From the NCBI RefSeq assembly GCF_016820495.1, contig NZ_JADHDU010000001.1:1-64000 (forward strand): 64,000 nt of DNA, written 5' to 3'. The stretch's first letter is position 1. Each line of letters starts with the position of its first letter. The notes beneath the pieces are model-generated. The model made no database searches. It was not told where the DNA came from and worked only from the letters and a program-made list of their open reading frames with translations. Below, one piece after another: positions 32,786-41,326 of this stretch. The stretch comes from Planococcus beigongshangi (GTDB lineage: Bacteria > Bacillota > Bacilli > Bacillales_A > Planococcaceae). A program made the position numbers and the translations under genes.

Positions 32786-33481
32786 ATGGCAGCTGAACCA
32801 TGGGTCATGACGCAGGCATGGCGGGACTTGCTTTTTCTTCACTGGCCGGCTGATCCGGGAAAAATCCGGCGGTATATTCCAGACGGGCTGGAACTGGACC
32901 TTTATGACAATCAAGCGTGGATCGGCATTGTTCCGTTCAGAGCAGAGGAAACAAGGCTGCGTTTTTTGCCGCCGATACCAGGACCTGCGAATTTTCTGGA
33001 AATAAACGTCAGGACTTATGTGCGCTGTAAAGGAAGATCCGGCGTTTATTTTTTCAGTTTGGATGCAAACAGTAAATCCGCTGTAGAACTTGCGTCATTC
33101 AGTGGATTCCTGCCTTACCGGCATGCTGCTATGTCACTTAAGAAAAAAAGCAACGGAATCTTCTTTGAAAGCCGCCTTACCGAGAAAGAGGTTCCGAAAG
33201 AAAAAATCTCTATGAACTATAGAATTATTCCTTATCCTGTGGTTTCATCACCACTTGAAAAGTGGCTGACAGAACGTTATTGCCTTTGGACAAAACCAGG
33301 CAAACGGCTGTTGCGGGTGGATATTGCCCACGATCCCTGGAATCTCAAATACGTAAAAGGGGAGATTACAGGCAATACAATGGCTCCGTATCTCGGAGTG
33401 GATTTCAGGGGGCAAAAGCCGATTGCCCATTATAGCGAGATGAAGAAAGTGCGATTTTTTGCACCGGTTCCAGAAACATGA
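32786..33481 (+). CDS. DUF2071 protein (YqjF-like)
   Basis: This 231-residue protein matches the YqjF/DUF2071 family: WRDLLFLHWPADPGKIRRYIPDGLELD at the start, WIGIVPF, and EINVRTYVRCKGRSGVYFFSLD. The fold resembles acetoacetate decarboxylase, but no function is established. ATG 32786 follows TGGAGGATG. It lies 57 bases after the catalase gene and may be read with it through the weak terminator. Confidence 0.85.
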   Translation: MAAEPWVMTQAWRDLLFLHWPADPGKIRRYIPDGLELDLYDNQAWIGIVPFRAEETRLRFLPPIPGPANFLEINVRTYVRCKGRSGVYFFSLDANSKSAVELASFSGFLPYRHAAMSLKKKSNGIFFESRLTEKEVPKEKISMNYRIIPYPVVSSPLEKWLTERYCLWTKPGKRLLRVDIAHDPWNLKYVKGEITGNTMAPYLGVDFRGQKPIAHYSEMKKVRFFAPVPET

Positions 33482-33513
33482 ACCCCCCGAAGCAAATGCT
33501 CCGGGGGGTTCAC
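33481..33513. terminator. Hairpin between DUF2071 and YndM-like genes
   Basis: GAACCCCCCG pairs with CGGGGGGTTC. It lacks a long T run, so termination is inferred from position. Confidence 0.5.
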
Positions 33514-33522
33514 ATCATACTT

Positions 33523-33918
33523 TTACATTCTCCTTGGCTCATCGGTCTCCGGCGTATGAGAAGTTTCCTTTTGTTCCCATACACGTTTTGTCAGATAGAT
33601 ATGGAAGAACCATTCACCCACTGCCACAAGGGCAGCTGTTATAAGAGCAGCTGTGATGAGTGAGAAATCGGGGTTTTCAATCAGCCACATGCCGAGCAGC
33701 CATACTAATAGGAACACTGCCACAAAATCTCCGCCGGTTGCGACCCGGTTGGATGTTTTCGGATAGATGGTCAGGTCTCCCGCAAATCCAACAATGGTAG
33801 TGATCAGGCTCAGGATAAATAAGTCGAAGACACCGACGCCGTATACAAGCCCGAGAATGATGAAAAGGACTGAGAAAATCATGGCAAATTTAATAAGCAA
33901 TGCCTCCATATACTTCAT
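33523..33918 (-). CDS. DUF2512 (YndM-like) membrane protein
   Basis: This 131-residue protein has four membrane helices (about 6-26, 30-50, 60-80 and 85-105) and a short charged tail. It matches the DUF2512/YndM family, which has no known function. ATG 33918 follows GGAGGTGATTC at perfect spacing; an upstream in-frame ATG would put the ribosome binding site inside the gene. It is downstream of the SDR gene but separated by a terminator. Confidence 0.78.
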   Translation of the reverse strand: MKYMEALLIKFAMIFSVLFIILGLVYGVGVFDLFILSLITTIVGFAGDLTIYPKTSNRVATGGDFVAVFLLVWLLGMWLIENPDFSLITAALITAALVAVGEWFFHIYLTKRVWEQKETSHTPETDEPRRM

Positions 33919-33988
33919 CTGAATCACCTCCAGAAAATTTTTATTAGTTGCAGTATACCTATTTTCAGGCAAATGAATCAGCTGGCAG

Positions 33989-34020
33989 CAAAAAAAGCCC
34001 CCTCTGATAAAGAAGGGGCA
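33989..34020 (-). terminator. Terminator after the SDR gene
   Basis: On the minus strand GCCCCTTC pairs with GAGGGGGC, followed by seven T. Confidence 0.85.
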
Positions 34021-34026
34021 TTGATA

Positions 34027-34902
34027 TTATGACGTGATAAAGTCTCCACCATTTACATGGATCGCCTGGCCGGTGACGTATGTCGAATCCTTCGACGCCA
34101 GATATACGTATGCAGGTGCCAATTCAGCAGGCTGGCCGCGTCGTTCCATCGGAGTATCCCCGCCGTGCTTCCCGACTTTTTCTGCATCGAAAGTGGACGG
34201 GATCAAAGGTGTCCATATCGGGCCTGGGGCTACGGAATTGACACGGATTCCCGATTCAATGAGATTTTCGGACAATGACCGTGTGAAGGCCGTAATGGCG
34301 CCTTTTGTCGCAGAATAATCGATGAGCGACGGTGAACCCCGATAAGCAGTGACTGAAGACGTATTGATGATGGAATCGCCTTTTTGCAGGTGAGGGACTG
34401 CAGCCTGCGTCAGATAGAACATGGAGAAAATATTCGTTTCAAATGTTTCGATCAACTGATCCTGGGAGATATTCAGGAAATCATCCTGCGGGAATTGTTT
34501 TCCGGCATTGTTCACCAGGATATTCAATTGGCCGAATTCACCGATCACATCGACGATCAGCTGATTGCAATTTTCAACTTTGCTGAGGTCGGTGGCGAAT
34601 TTAAGGCATTTCCCCCCGTATGATTCCACGGCTTTCACCGTTTCATCAGCATCTTCGTGTTCATCCAGATAAGCGATTGCCACATTCGCACCTTCTTTGG
34701 CGAATGCCACCGCTACGGCGCGGCCGATGCCGCTGTCTCCGCCGGTGATCAGAGCTGTTTTGCCTTTCAGTTTATCGGCACCTTTATAGTCTTTATCATC
34801 GTAAATCGGTTCGGGAGCCATATTTTCTTCGAATCCGGGCTGTCTGCCCTGTTCCTGCGGATCGATAGCATCATCGATTTTTTCGTATTTATCTTTAGCC
34901 AT
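34027..34902 (-). CDS. General-stress short-chain dehydrogenase (YhdF/YhxC-like)
   Basis: This 291-residue SDR has an N-terminal extension (about 45 residues) typical of Bacillus general-stress dehydrogenases, then the cofactor motif TGGDSGIGRAVA, NNAGKQFP, the active-site pair YSATK and the C-terminal TGQAIHVNGG. The preferred substrate is unknown. ATG at 34902 follows AGGAGGAA. A SigB-like promoter is about 40-60 bases upstream, reaching into the end of the yfhO gene. Confidence 0.9.
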   Translation of the reverse strand: MAKDKYEKIDDAIDPQEQGRQPGFEENMAPEPIYDDKDYKGADKLKGKTALITGGDSGIGRAVAVAFAKEGANVAIAYLDEHEDADETVKAVESYGGKCLKFATDLSKVENCNQLIVDVIGEFGQLNILVNNAGKQFPQDDFLNISQDQLIETFETNIFSMFYLTQAAVPHLQKGDSIINTSSVTAYRGSPSLIDYSATKGAITAFTRSLSENLIESGIRVNSVAPGPIWTPLIPSTFDAEKVGKHGGDTPMERRGQPAELAPAYVYLASKDSTYVTGQAIHVNGGDFITS

Positions 34903-34939
34903 TTTTATTCCTCCTAATAGTTGATCTCATGACTTTCCT

Positions 34940-34964
34940 ATTCCCGTTAGTTTTTGCGCTAAAC
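34940..34964 (-). promoter_or_regulatory. SigB-like promoter of the SDR gene
   Basis: On the minus strand: GTTTAG, 13 bases, GGGAAT. The -35 overlaps the yfhO stop codon region. Confidence 0.6.
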
Positions 34965-37541
34965 ACGCCGGCGATACCTGAAAATCCAGATGGCACCGAT
35001 TAAAATCGACAGCAGACTGACTATCAGCGAAGGAATGAAGAACGGCGGGCGATACGTAAAGATGATCCGGTTTTCACCTTCTTCGATCGGTACCCCGACA
35101 AACGCATAGTTTGCTTTCAGCACGTCTGTTTTTTCTCCGTTCACCTCAGCGCTCCAGCCGATTTCATACGGGATGACAGCTGATAGATAATCGTCGCCTG
35201 CAGTATTGTCATAGAGGATCTCAACACGGCTGCCGTCAATTTCCAATTCCTTGACGCCGGAAGTTTCAGCGGCTTCCCTTTGGAGAATTTCGTAGTTTTC
35301 ACTGAACATCTGCAGCTCCGTTAAATAATACCTTCCTTCCGGTACTCTGATACGGGTCTTTTCCTCAGCGGGTACACGGATGGTCAGATCATCCACAAAG
35401 GTTTTGTAAATTGAATCGTTTGCTTTCCTGGATGTCGTGTAATTGTTGACAGTCAGGTCAAATCCGCTGCTTTCTGCAGTATTTATCAGTTTGAATGAAA
35501 CATAGAGATCTTCGACTGTTTCTGAAGGCTCTTCCCAGATCAGGTCGATGCCCCCCGTTTCGCCGGTCACCTCCAAAATGCCATCTTCATAATCGGCCTG
35601 CACTCCTTCGATGCTGAATTTCGAGGTGATATCGCCTGTCAGCTGCACCGGGCTTCCGGTTTCTTCCGTGTCCAGTACGATGCCATTCAATATCGCATGT
35701 TCTCTGACAAGAGGGGGATGCATATCCAATACCGTTTCCTGGTATACATTTGTCGCACCTCTGGCAAAAGGGAGTACGTTTTCATTTTCGTAAACAAGGT
35801 AATTCCCGGAAGAGAGTATTTCCTTGAAACCGAAGGGAGTGTTGGTATCATCCGCAGGCCGGATAATGTATTTGCCCCGCACCAGGCTGAACAGGTTCGC
35901 ACGGTTGCCGAGAGTTGCATAACGGCTGACGCTTTCACGTTCCATATCGATTTCCATATCATAGAGATAGAAATACAGGAGATTCTGGTTCAAGATGCTC
36001 GAATATGCACTCAAGCCCTGGAAATCCTGGACGATAGGTGTGTTATTGCGGACGCCTTCCATCCATTCGATGCGATACATCCCGCCGTCTTCCCGGGCAT
36101 GGATTTGTTCCAGCAGCTCGCGGATTTCACGGTCATCGTATTCTGCCCCTGTCATCAATTCTTCAGAGACTTGATACACATCACCCATCTTCAGGATTTT
36201 TTCATGCTGATAGAAATTCGCGTAGACGATGACCCATAAGAACAATGCGGCAATCAGTAATCTTAAGGCGACCGGTTTCCGTGTATAAACAACTGCAAAT
36301 ACTAAAGCAAGCGTCAGTCCTAAGCCTCCAAGGATGATGCCGGTATCAGGCAGCGCAAATTCCAAAGCCGGATCCAGGAGCGCATAGATTAAATAGACGA
36401 CAATAGTCAATCCTGCTGCGGCCAGGAGGTTTCTGCGCGAAATTTTCCGGAGCATGCTGAGTCCGCTTGCAATTGCGCCACCGGCAGCGAAAGAAATGAA
36501 ATATTCCCAGCGGTACTGGGGGGCAGAGAAACCGTTGAAGGCGCTGCTGACGAACGGACTGAGATGCATGATGATACCGGCTGTTCCCAATAAGGCGAAA
36601 AGACGAAATGTTTTATTGCCGTAAAAACGGAAGATGAATAGGAACAGCATGAATAAGGCCGGCAAAAGGATGTAGCGGCTGGTGTAAAGAATATTATCGA
36701 TCGGCCCGAAAATCGGAATGGCCTGCTCGTATGCCGGGCGATGATTGTTCAGATATGCGTAAACTGCAGGGACGAACGCAATTGCACCGATGCCGAAAGC
36801 GATGATGCCACTGATGAGCATGTCTTTCAACTTTTTTCTGCGGTGCTGTTCACCGGCAGAAAGCGGGATGAACAGCCTGAACAGGATGTAGATCCCGGCA
36901 AGCAGGAAATTGATGTAGGCAAAATAGAAATTATCGAAAAATGAAATGGAGACTGCGACCAGAAACCAGCCTGGTTTTTGTTCCCTGAAGATTTTTTCAA
37001 TGCCAAGAATGAGCAGCGGGAGCCACAGAAATGCATCGGCAAAGAATTCCCAGTAGACCGCGTGGCGGAAATACATGCCGGACGCGCCGTAAACGGCAGC
37101 GCCGAGAAGCGATGGCCAATAAGCCAATTTCATATACATGAACAGGCGTGCCGTGATGAACAGCACAAATGTCAGGCGGATGACACTGATAAAAACAGCG
37201 AGATTGGCCCAAAAGAGAACGCTGGACTGCGGAATGAGGCCGGTAACTTCCATAAGCCAGACAAAAGGGATGGTGATCAGAAAAACGATGGATGTGGAAA
37301 AATAATACGCCAGCTCACTGAAAGTGCCGGCTCCCAACCCGAAATCGAAGGAATAGAAAAATTCCCCGCTGATGTATTGCTCATACAGAAGGTGCTTGAA
37401 AGGAGTCATCTGCGATAAGCCGTCATTTATGCCGGTCATATACTGCCCTTGTGTCCACTGGTAGAGAAAAACACCGTGGGTTAAAATAGCCAGCACGAAG
37501 CTGTACAGCAGAAGGAAGCGCAAGGGGTATTTCGTTAACAT
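34959..37541 (-). CDS. yfhO: YfhO-family membrane protein
   Basis: This 860-residue protein has about a dozen membrane helices in its first half, a large extracytoplasmic domain (about 420-840) and a final helix (PSLIVSLLSILIGAIWIF). Length matches B. subtilis YfhO (about 861). YfhO is linked to sugar decoration of lipoteichoic acid with the glycosyltransferase CsbB and a GtcA-type flippase, acting on the outer face of the membrane. The gtcA-type gene is directly upstream, 19 bases away, but no csbB gene is in the window. Listeria homologues have the same partner layout. Confidence 0.88.
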   Translation of the reverse strand: MLTKYPLRFLLLYSFVLAILTHGVFLYQWTQGQYMTGINDGLSQMTPFKHLLYEQYISGEFFYSFDFGLGAGTFSELAYYFSTSIVFLITIPFVWLMEVTGLIPQSSVLFWANLAVFISVIRLTFVLFITARLFMYMKLAYWPSLLGAAVYGASGMYFRHAVYWEFFADAFLWLPLLILGIEKIFREQKPGWFLVAVSISFFDNFYFAYINFLLAGIYILFRLFIPLSAGEQHRRKKLKDMLISGIIAFGIGAIAFVPAVYAYLNNHRPAYEQAIPIFGPIDNILYTSRYILLPALFMLFLFIFRFYGNKTFRLFALLGTAGIIMHLSPFVSSAFNGFSAPQYRWEYFISFAAGGAIASGLSMLRKISRRNLLAAAGLTIVVYLIYALLDPALEFALPDTGIILGGLGLTLALVFAVVYTRKPVALRLLIAALFLWVIVYANFYQHEKILKMGDVYQVSEELMTGAEYDDREIRELLEQIHAREDGGMYRIEWMEGVRNNTPIVQDFQGLSAYSSILNQNLLYFYLYDMEIDMERESVSRYATLGNRANLFSLVRGKYIIRPADDTNTPFGFKEILSSGNYLVYENENVLPFARGATNVYQETVLDMHPPLVREHAILNGIVLDTEETGSPVQLTGDITSKFSIEGVQADYEDGILEVTGETGGIDLIWEEPSETVEDLYVSFKLINTAESSGFDLTVNNYTTSRKANDSIYKTFVDDLTIRVPAEEKTRIRVPEGRYYLTELQMFSENYEILQREAAETSGVKELEIDGSRVEILYDNTAGDDYLSAVIPYEIGWSAEVNGEKTDVLKANYAFVGVPIEEGENRIIFTYRPPFFIPSLIVSLLSILIGAIWIFRYRRRV

Positions 37542-37560
37542 GGGTTCACCGTCTTTTCAT

Positions 37561-37965
37561 TTATTTCTGGCGCACGGGATCTTTCATGATTTTGCTTGAA
37601 ATGATGAAAGTGATGGGCACAGTGAAGATCACTGCCGCAAATGGCGCGATATTGCTGTTGAAATTCAGGTATTCCACGAATATGAAAATCAGAATGGTGG
37701 ATACCGACATATTGACCACTTGAGTCAAAGGGAAGAACAGGTATTTCTTCAAAGTGGGTTTCACTTTATATGTAATGTAGGTGTTCAGGAAAAACGACAC
37801 ATTCAGGCTGATGAGGAAGCCGGTGATATGCGCCAGCAGATATGGAAATGAAAAAAGGTTATGCAGCAGCAGGTAGATGGAATAATAGCTCACTGTATTG
37901 ATGACGCCGACGACGAGGAAGCGGGTGAATTCGGTATTCAATAATTTAAGCTTCTGCATAGTCAT
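37561..37965 (-). CDS. GtcA/GtrA-family flippase-like protein
   Basis: This 134-residue protein has four membrane helices (about 12-32, 38-58, 75-97 and 103-123) and the FTRFLVVGVINTVSYYSIYLLL opening of the GtrA family, which flips undecaprenyl-linked sugars. It is the first gene of a pair with yfhO. The start (ATG 37965, or 37959) lacks a strong ribosome binding site; CCTCTTCCCTCT precedes it. Confidence 0.82.
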   Translation of the reverse strand: MTMQKLKLLNTEFTRFLVVGVINTVSYYSIYLLLHNLFSFPYLLAHITGFLISLNVSFFLNTYITYKVKPTLKKYLFFPLTQVVNMSVSTILIFIFVEYLNFNSNIAPFAAVIFTVPITFIISSKIMKDPVRQK

Positions 37966-38150
37966 AGAGGGAAGAGGTATTTATTTCAGTGCGTGTCCAG
38001 CCGGTCACATGGGTAAGCTTCATGAATGGACTCTTCTCCCTTCAGTGTGAAAATGGAATCACTCTGGGATATATACCCTTTATCCTGAGGAAATATGTGT
38101 ACAGAAGCAGATGAAATTAACCAAACAGCTCTCATTTGGCCCCAGGAAGA
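37966..38150. other. Intergenic region between gtcA-type and terD genes
   Basis: No supported gene. An open frame on the minus strand at 37986-38342 lacks a ribosome binding site and crosses the ECF promoter; I regard it as spurious. The promoter of the gtcA-yfhO pair must lie here but I could not pin it down. Confidence 0.4.
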
Positions 38151-38180
38151 TGAAACTTTATCTGAATCTGTACGTATAAT
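38151..38180 (+). promoter_or_regulatory. ECF (SigW/SigM-type) promoter of the terD genes
   Basis: TGAAAC at 38151-38156, 16 bases, then CGTATAAT at 38173-38180. This matches the SigW consensus TGAAAC-N16-CGTA exactly. It lies about 205 bases before the first terD start. Confidence 0.7.
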
Positions 38181-38244
38181 AGAAGGGAATGGAGGAAGAA
38201 GGGCACCTGAATGAAAATTTTTCAGAAAATTCCGCTTAAACGCA

Positions 38245-38273
38245 TTGACACGAAATTTGGTAAATGCTAGCTT
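38245..38273 (+). promoter_or_regulatory. Possible SigA promoter of the terD genes
   Basis: TTGACA at 38245-38250, 17 bases, then an extended -10 TGCTAGCTT (TAGCTT at 38268-38273). The -35 is perfect, the -10 weak. Confidence 0.45.
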
Positions 38274-38386
38274 TAAGCTTGGAGAGAGTGTGTCTTTTCG
38301 CGCTGTCTCAACCCTCAGAATTGAAATTTCCCCCATATACAAATAGTATTAACAATAGAGTACGTAAAGATGAAGGAGTGTTGAAG

Positions 38387-39001
38387 GTGGCTATCAATTT
38401 AGTAAAAGGTCAGAAAATCGATTTGACAAAAGGGCGTGATTCTCTATCCAGCATAATGGTCGGTCTTGGATGGGATCCTATTGAAACAAAGAAAAGCGGT
38501 GGCTTCTTAAGCTCGCTTCTTGGAGGCGGCGGAGGCGGAGCGGATATCGACTGTGACGCATCTGTCATCATGCTTGATGAAAACGGCAAGCTTAAGGGCA
38601 AAGAGAACCTGATTTATTTCGGCAACAAACAAAGCCGTGACGGCAGCGTCGTGCATTCAGGTGATAACCTGACCGGCGAAGGGGAAGGCGATGATGAAAC
38701 CATCAATATCGACCTTAAGCGCATTTCACCATCCATTCACCGTTTGATCTTCGTTGTGAACATCTACAATGCGAAACAGAAGAAACAGGATTTCGGTATG
38801 ATTGAAAATGCCTTTATCCGTTTGGTCGACAATCAGTCAAAAGAAGAATTGGTGCATTATAACCTGACTGAAAACTATTCAGGCAAAACTTCGTTGATCA
38901 CCGGCGAATTATATCGTCAGGGCAGTGAATGGAAATTCTCAGCAGTTGGTGAAGGTACCACAGATTCTGATATTGGCTCTATCGCCAATAAATACGTTTA
39001 A
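38387..39001 (+). CDS. TerD-family stress protein with a Gly-rich insertion
   Basis: This 204-residue TerD-domain protein starts at GTG 38387, 8 bases after AAGGAG. TerD proteins bind Ca2+ through Asp-rich loops; here these are ADIDCDAS and [12 protein letters not shown]. Compared with its two paralogues in the window it has an insertion with a run of glycines (LGGGGGGAD, about residues 42-50) where they have [11 protein letters not shown], and so a modified first calcium loop. It is the first of two tandem terD genes behind the ECF promoter. Similar to YceC of B. subtilis. Confidence 0.9.
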   Translation: MAINLVKGQKIDLTKGRDSLSSIMVGLGWDPIETKKSGGFLSSLLGGGGGGADIDCDASVIMLDENGKLKGKENLIYFGNKQSRDGSVVHSGDNLTGEGEGDDETINIDLKRISPSIHRLIFVVNIYNAKQKKQDFGMIENAFIRLVDNQSKEELVHYNLTENYSGKTSLITGELYRQGSEWKFSAVGEGTTDSDIGSIANKYV

Positions 39002-39014
39002 GGAGTGATTTGAT

Positions 39015-39593
39015 ATGGCAATCAATTTGTCTAAAGGTCAAAAAGTGGATTTAACGAAAAGCAATCCCGGTTTATCAAAAGTAGTTGTTGGACTTGGCTG
39101 GGACACCAATAAATATGACGGCGGACAGGACTTCGATCTGGATTCATCCGTCTTCCTCTTGAATTCAAGCGGCAAAGCGTCATCAGAAGCTGATTTCGTT
39201 TTCTATAATAATACGATTGGTGCTGGTGGTGCTGTTGAACACACAGGCGATAACCGCACTGGTGAAGGAGAAGGCGATGACGAGCAGGTGAAAGTGAACC
39301 TTTCCGCTATTCCTGCTGCTATTGAAAAAGTGACTTTCGCCATCACCATCCATGATGGTGAAGCAAGGTCGCAGAATTTTGGCCAGGTGAGCAATTCTTA
39401 TGTGCGCATTCTGAACGAAGATACGAATGAAGAATTGATCCGCTACGACCTGGGAGAAGACTTTTCAATTGAAACAGCCATCGTCGTTGGCGAATTATAC
39501 CGCCACGGAGGCGAATGGAAATTTAATGCAATCGGAAGCGGCTACCAGGGCGGCCTTGGATCGCTCGTCAAGGATTTCGGACTCGACAGCTGA
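39015..39593 (+). CDS. TerD-family stress protein
   Basis: This 192-residue protein has the regular TerD sequence: [38 protein letters not shown] and [20 protein letters not shown]. The Asp residues in FDLDSS and EGEGDDE make the Ca2+ sites. It matches YceD/YceE of B. subtilis and the TerD/TerE proteins of tellurite-resistance loci. ATG follows AGGAGTG, 13 bases after the first terD gene, so the two form one transcript, which ends at a strong terminator. Confidence 0.93.
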   Translation: MAINLSKGQKVDLTKSNPGLSKVVVGLGWDTNKYDGGQDFDLDSSVFLLNSSGKASSEADFVFYNNTIGAGGAVEHTGDNRTGEGEGDDEQVKVNLSAIPAAIEKVTFAITIHDGEARSQNFGQVSNSYVRILNEDTNEELIRYDLGEDFSIETAIVVGELYRHGGEWKFNAIGSGYQGGLGSLVKDFGLDS

Positions 39594-39608
39594 TCCGGCA
39601 AGTTGAAA

Positions 39609-39640
39609 AAGCAAGGGGCTGGGCTCCTTGCTTTTTTTCT
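39609..39640 (+). terminator. Terminator after the tandem terD genes
   Basis: AAGCAAGG and CCTTGCTT with an 8-base loop, followed by TTTTT. Confidence 0.88.
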
Positions 39641-39689
39641 CAATTGGGATGGAAATGAATGATTATTTAAGTTGAATTAAATATTATTT

Positions 39690-40125
39690 GTAGTCGATAT
39701 TCCGCAAAACAGCTTTGCTTTCCAGCGGGCTCCCGCGCAATCCTCCTCGTCCGCTGCGCTCCCTGCGGTGTATCGGTCGTGTCGCTAAGCCGCAGGAAAA
39801 GTTTGACCGAACAACATTCGGTCGAGCTTTTGCGACGAAGCGCAAAGCGCTGCAGGAGCAGTACGGTTTTCTTCGCTATTTTGCTCCATATCTTAGAAAC
39901 CCTTCTCGTGCTGAAGAGGTTTCCATAAGCGAACTCGGACCTTCGTCCGAGTGGGTGCTCAATGCTACGCTGAGACTGTAGGGAGTCTTTGCTGCTTCAC
40001 TTCAACTCCAGAAGTGGACCTAAGCAAAGGCGCGGCTCAGGACTGGCCGGAGCAATACGACGAGTGTTCTTCTCGGCTTATTGTGGGAGGCTTGTCCATA
40101 GCGCCGAAGCGGATTATATATGCTA
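39690..40125. repeat. GC-rich intergenic element with several palindromes
   Basis: This stretch is more GC-rich than its flanks and contains several hairpins, such as GACCGAA/TTCGGTC (about 39809-39830) and CTCGGAC/GTCCGAG (about 39935-39955). Its ends (AAAACAGCTTTGCTTTCC and AGGAGGATTGCGCGGG on the minus strand) recall dispersed intergenic repeats of Bacillales genomes. Small open frames inside it have no ribosome binding sites. It separates the terD pair from the biosynthetic operon. Confidence 0.5.
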
Positions 40126-40180
40126 TTTTATTATTTCAACTAATATAGTTTTAATTAATTGTGCCGGGAGGGTTTCATAA

Positions 40181-41326
40181 ATGAGACATTTCAACGTATT
40201 GGATAATTCTGAGTTAAAAACGTTTTTTAAATATACCCCGGCAGAATTTAATCGAGATACGGAACGGGAAATACTTGGGTTGGCGCTGGGTGCAGCACTC
40301 TACACCCCTGGATCAAGACCTGATTTCGCAGATAAGATTATAGCCGGAAATTATCGGCGGAACACATTTTCCGGCTTGGCAACATTGATGATTTGCCTGG
40401 AAGACGCAGTGGCTGATGCTGATCTTGAATCGGCTGAAGCGAATGTCGTTTCGCAATTGAAAGAAATTGAACGTGTTTCCGAAACGAATACCGAAGAAAG
40501 TCCATTGCTGTTTTTACGGATTCGTAACCCGCAGCAATTGGATAAACTGACAAACTTGGCAGGAAGTGCCCTCGGCGTATTGACGGGGATTGTGCTGCCT
40601 AAAGTTCAGGCATCCCACCTGGATGATTTTTTCCAGGCCCTGGACCGTGCCAGCGAAAAAGCGGGAAGAATGCTGTATGCGCTGCCTCTTCTCGAAACAG
40701 AAGAAGTGCTTTTTGCCGAAACGCGAGAACAGGCGCTGACGGAAATCTATGCAAAATTGCGCCAGGAAAAAGACCGGATTTTGACGATCCGAGTCGGTGC
40801 GACGGATTTTTCCAGTCTCTATGGCCTGCGCCGTCCGGTTGAGCGGACCATTTATGATGTACATGTAATCCGGGAATGCCTGGTTTCGGTGCTCAATAAA
40901 TTCACAAAAGCCGAAGACGGTTTTATCGTTTCCGGTCCGGTTTATGAGTATTTTTCATCCGATACGAACCCCTGGCTTTCGACGGAACCTGAAAAAGTGC
41001 TGTGGGAAGAAGTGCAATTGGATTTATTGAATGGATTCAAAGGGAAAACCTGCATCCATCCATCCCAAATAGCGATCGTGAACGCCGGCTACATCATTTC
41101 GCATGAAACCTATGAAGATGCAATGCTCATTCTGTCGAAAAGCGATACGTTCAATGGAATTCTGCAAAGTCCGCAGCGCAATAAGATGAATGAAGTGAAA
41201 CCGCACCTGAGCTGGGCGAAAAAAGTAGCCGCTCAAGCGGAGATATACGGGGTGCTGAATGAATATTACAAACCAATCGACGTCCTTAATCACATACGGG
41301 CAAAACAACTTGCAAAACAGATATAA
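40181..41326 (+). CDS. HpcH/HpaI aldolase / citrate-lyase-beta-like protein of a Ter operon
   Basis: This 381-residue TIM-barrel enzyme shows LMICLEDAVADADLESAE (the metal- and substrate-binding Glu/Asp), LPKVQA, LPLLETEE, IRVGATDFSSLYGLRR and GKTCIHPSQI, all characteristic of CitE-like C-C lyases. In Ter stress islands this family is paired with PRTase, StiP and HAD genes and is thought to build a carbon skeleton for a nucleoside-like metabolite; the substrate is unknown. ATG follows CGGGAGGG. It is the first gene of a six-gene operon and overlaps the next by 68 bases. Confidence 0.87.
   Translation: MRHFNVLDNSELKTFFKYTPAEFNRDTEREILGLALGAALYTPGSRPDFADKIIAGNYRRNTFSGLATLMICLEDAVADADLESAEANVVSQLKEIERVSETNTEESPLLFLRIRNPQQLDKLTNLAGSALGVLTGIVLPKVQASHLDDFFQALDRASEKAGRMLYALPLLETEEVLFAETREQALTEIYAKLRQEKDRILTIRVGATDFSSLYGLRRPVERTIYDVHVIRECLVSVLNKFTKAEDGFIVSGPVYEYFSSDTNPWLSTEPEKVLWEEVQLDLLNGFKGKTCIHPSQIAIVNAGYIISHETYEDAMLILSKSDTFNGILQSPQRNKMNEVKPHLSWAKKVAAQAEIYGVLNEYYKPIDVLNHIRAKQLAKQI

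Noticed and set aside
37986-38342. 118-residue minus-strand frame upstream of terD
   Set aside because: It covers the ECF promoter and has no ribosome binding site or recognisable motif.
39715-40148. Small plus-strand frames inside the GC-rich element
   Set aside because: They read through palindromes of a repeat-like element and lack ribosome binding sites.
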